Source of the DNA: Planctomycetota bacterium
Lineage (GTDB): Bacteria; Planctomycetota; MHYJ01; JACPRB01
Direction: 5' to 3'
DNA: 14,430 bases
NCBI GenBank assembly: GCA_023261405.1
Contig: JAHFOZ010000080.1
Location: forward strand, 1 to 14,430
The notes under the pieces were generated by a model that did no database searches, was not told the origin of the DNA, and was given only the letters and a program-made list of their open reading frames with translations. Positions 14,060-14,430 of this stretch are shown piece after piece. The stretch's first letter is position 1. Every line of letters starts with the position of its first letter. The position numbers were made by a program, and so were the translations under genes.

Positions 14060-14430
14060 ATGACGCTTGTCGAGCCGGGGGCGCCCGACCCGGCCTGGCG
14101 CCGCTACAGCGGCCGGCCGTTCCCGCGGTACCGTTTCGTGCCGGGGATGAATCCGCATCCGAGGCGGGATCCGAAGGGGCACGCGTACGGGCTTCCCGAG
14201 GTCCCACCCCCCCGGTTCGAGCCCGAGCGGTGGAGGGAGAATGAGGCCTATCTCCACGGGGTGGACCTCTACAATTTCGCCTACTGGTGGGAGTGCCACG
14301 AGGAGCTGGAGGGGTTGTGGCATCTCACGGGGCACAAGGGCACGGAGGCCGCGTTCCTGCAGGGCATAATCCAGGTGGCGGCGGCGAACCTGAAACGCCA
14401 CATGGGGTCCCTGGAGGGCTCGCGGCGGCT
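14060..14430 (+). CDS. DUF309 family protein (3' partial)
   Basis: The open frame from ATG 14060 runs off the window (123 codons visible). After a Pro/Arg-rich N-terminal extension of about 60 residues (for example RRYSGRPFPRYRFVPGMNPH) comes the DUF309 helical core: VDLYNFAYWWECHEELEGLW (68-87), then HKGTEAAFLQGIIQVAAANLKRH (near 91-113) and MGSLEGSRR before the cut. The WWECHEELEGLW segment with its conserved His-Glu-Glu and the FLQGxIQVAAA helix are the diagnostic parts. DUF309 proteins have no settled function. An ATG at 14052 ends after three codons and is excluded. The proline- and arginine-rich extension is longer than in the minimal family members I recall. Divergent from the methyltransferase gene. 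Confidence 0.82.
   Translation, partial: MTLVEPGAPDPAWRRYSGRPFPRYRFVPGMNPHPRRDPKGHAYGLPEVPPPRFEPERWRENEAYLHGVDLYNFAYWWECHEELEGLWHLTGHKGTEAAFLQGIIQVAAANLKRHMGSLEGSRR

Overview
The window is GC-rich bacterial DNA with strong G/C preference at third codon positions, packed with genes almost end to end. No stretch over about 100 bases lacks a gene, and I see no tRNA, rRNA, CRISPR array, transposase, integrase or phage gene. The mix of Tat-exported Gfo/Idh/MocA proteins in tandem, a giant secreted amidohydrolase and several short lipoprotein signals resembles Planctomycetota or related MAG lineages (Acidobacteriota and other PVC bacteria are also possible). This is an impression from gene content, not a phylogenetic placement.

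Layout. (1) Positions 1-2548, plus strand: two tandem, clearly paralogous Tat-exported Gfo/Idh/MocA oxidoreductases. The first is cut by the window edge. The second has an extra twin-arginine motif in front of its likely start. (2) Positions 2568-2594: a perfect AT-rich 13-bp inverted repeat between convergent genes. (3) Positions 2599-3573, minus: an ApbE-type FAD:protein FMN transferase lipoprotein. It is divergent, across 24 bp, from an orphan SPPY-type DNA methyltransferase (3598-4755, plus). (4) Positions 4759-14030, minus: seven co-directional genes. In transcription order these are a class I SAM methyltransferase, a ChbG/HpnK-type carbohydrate deacetylase and a GT4 glycosyltransferase (overlapping, one operon); then a lipoprotein with two YceI domains, a small two-TM protein and a beta-propeller lipoprotein (overlapping or a few bases apart); then a 1266-residue secreted protein made of three amidohydrolase modules. 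(5) Position 14060 to the end, plus: the start of a DUF309 protein, divergent from the methyltransferase across 29 bp.

How the genes may work together. The methyltransferase/deacetylase/GT4 trio has the parts expected of a small glycoconjugate pathway: sugar transfer, N-deacetylation, methylation. The YceI/TM/propeller group is a cell-envelope set of unknown role. The Gfo/Idh/MocA pair and the amidohydrolase suggest catabolism of sugars or modified compounds outside the cytoplasm. Nothing visible ties the DNA methyltransferase to a restriction enzyme. The most noteworthy points are the degenerate-active-degenerate triplication in the amidohydrolase, the orphan Tat motif between the paralogs, the convergent-gene palindrome, and the GT4/deacetylase/methyltransferase operon.
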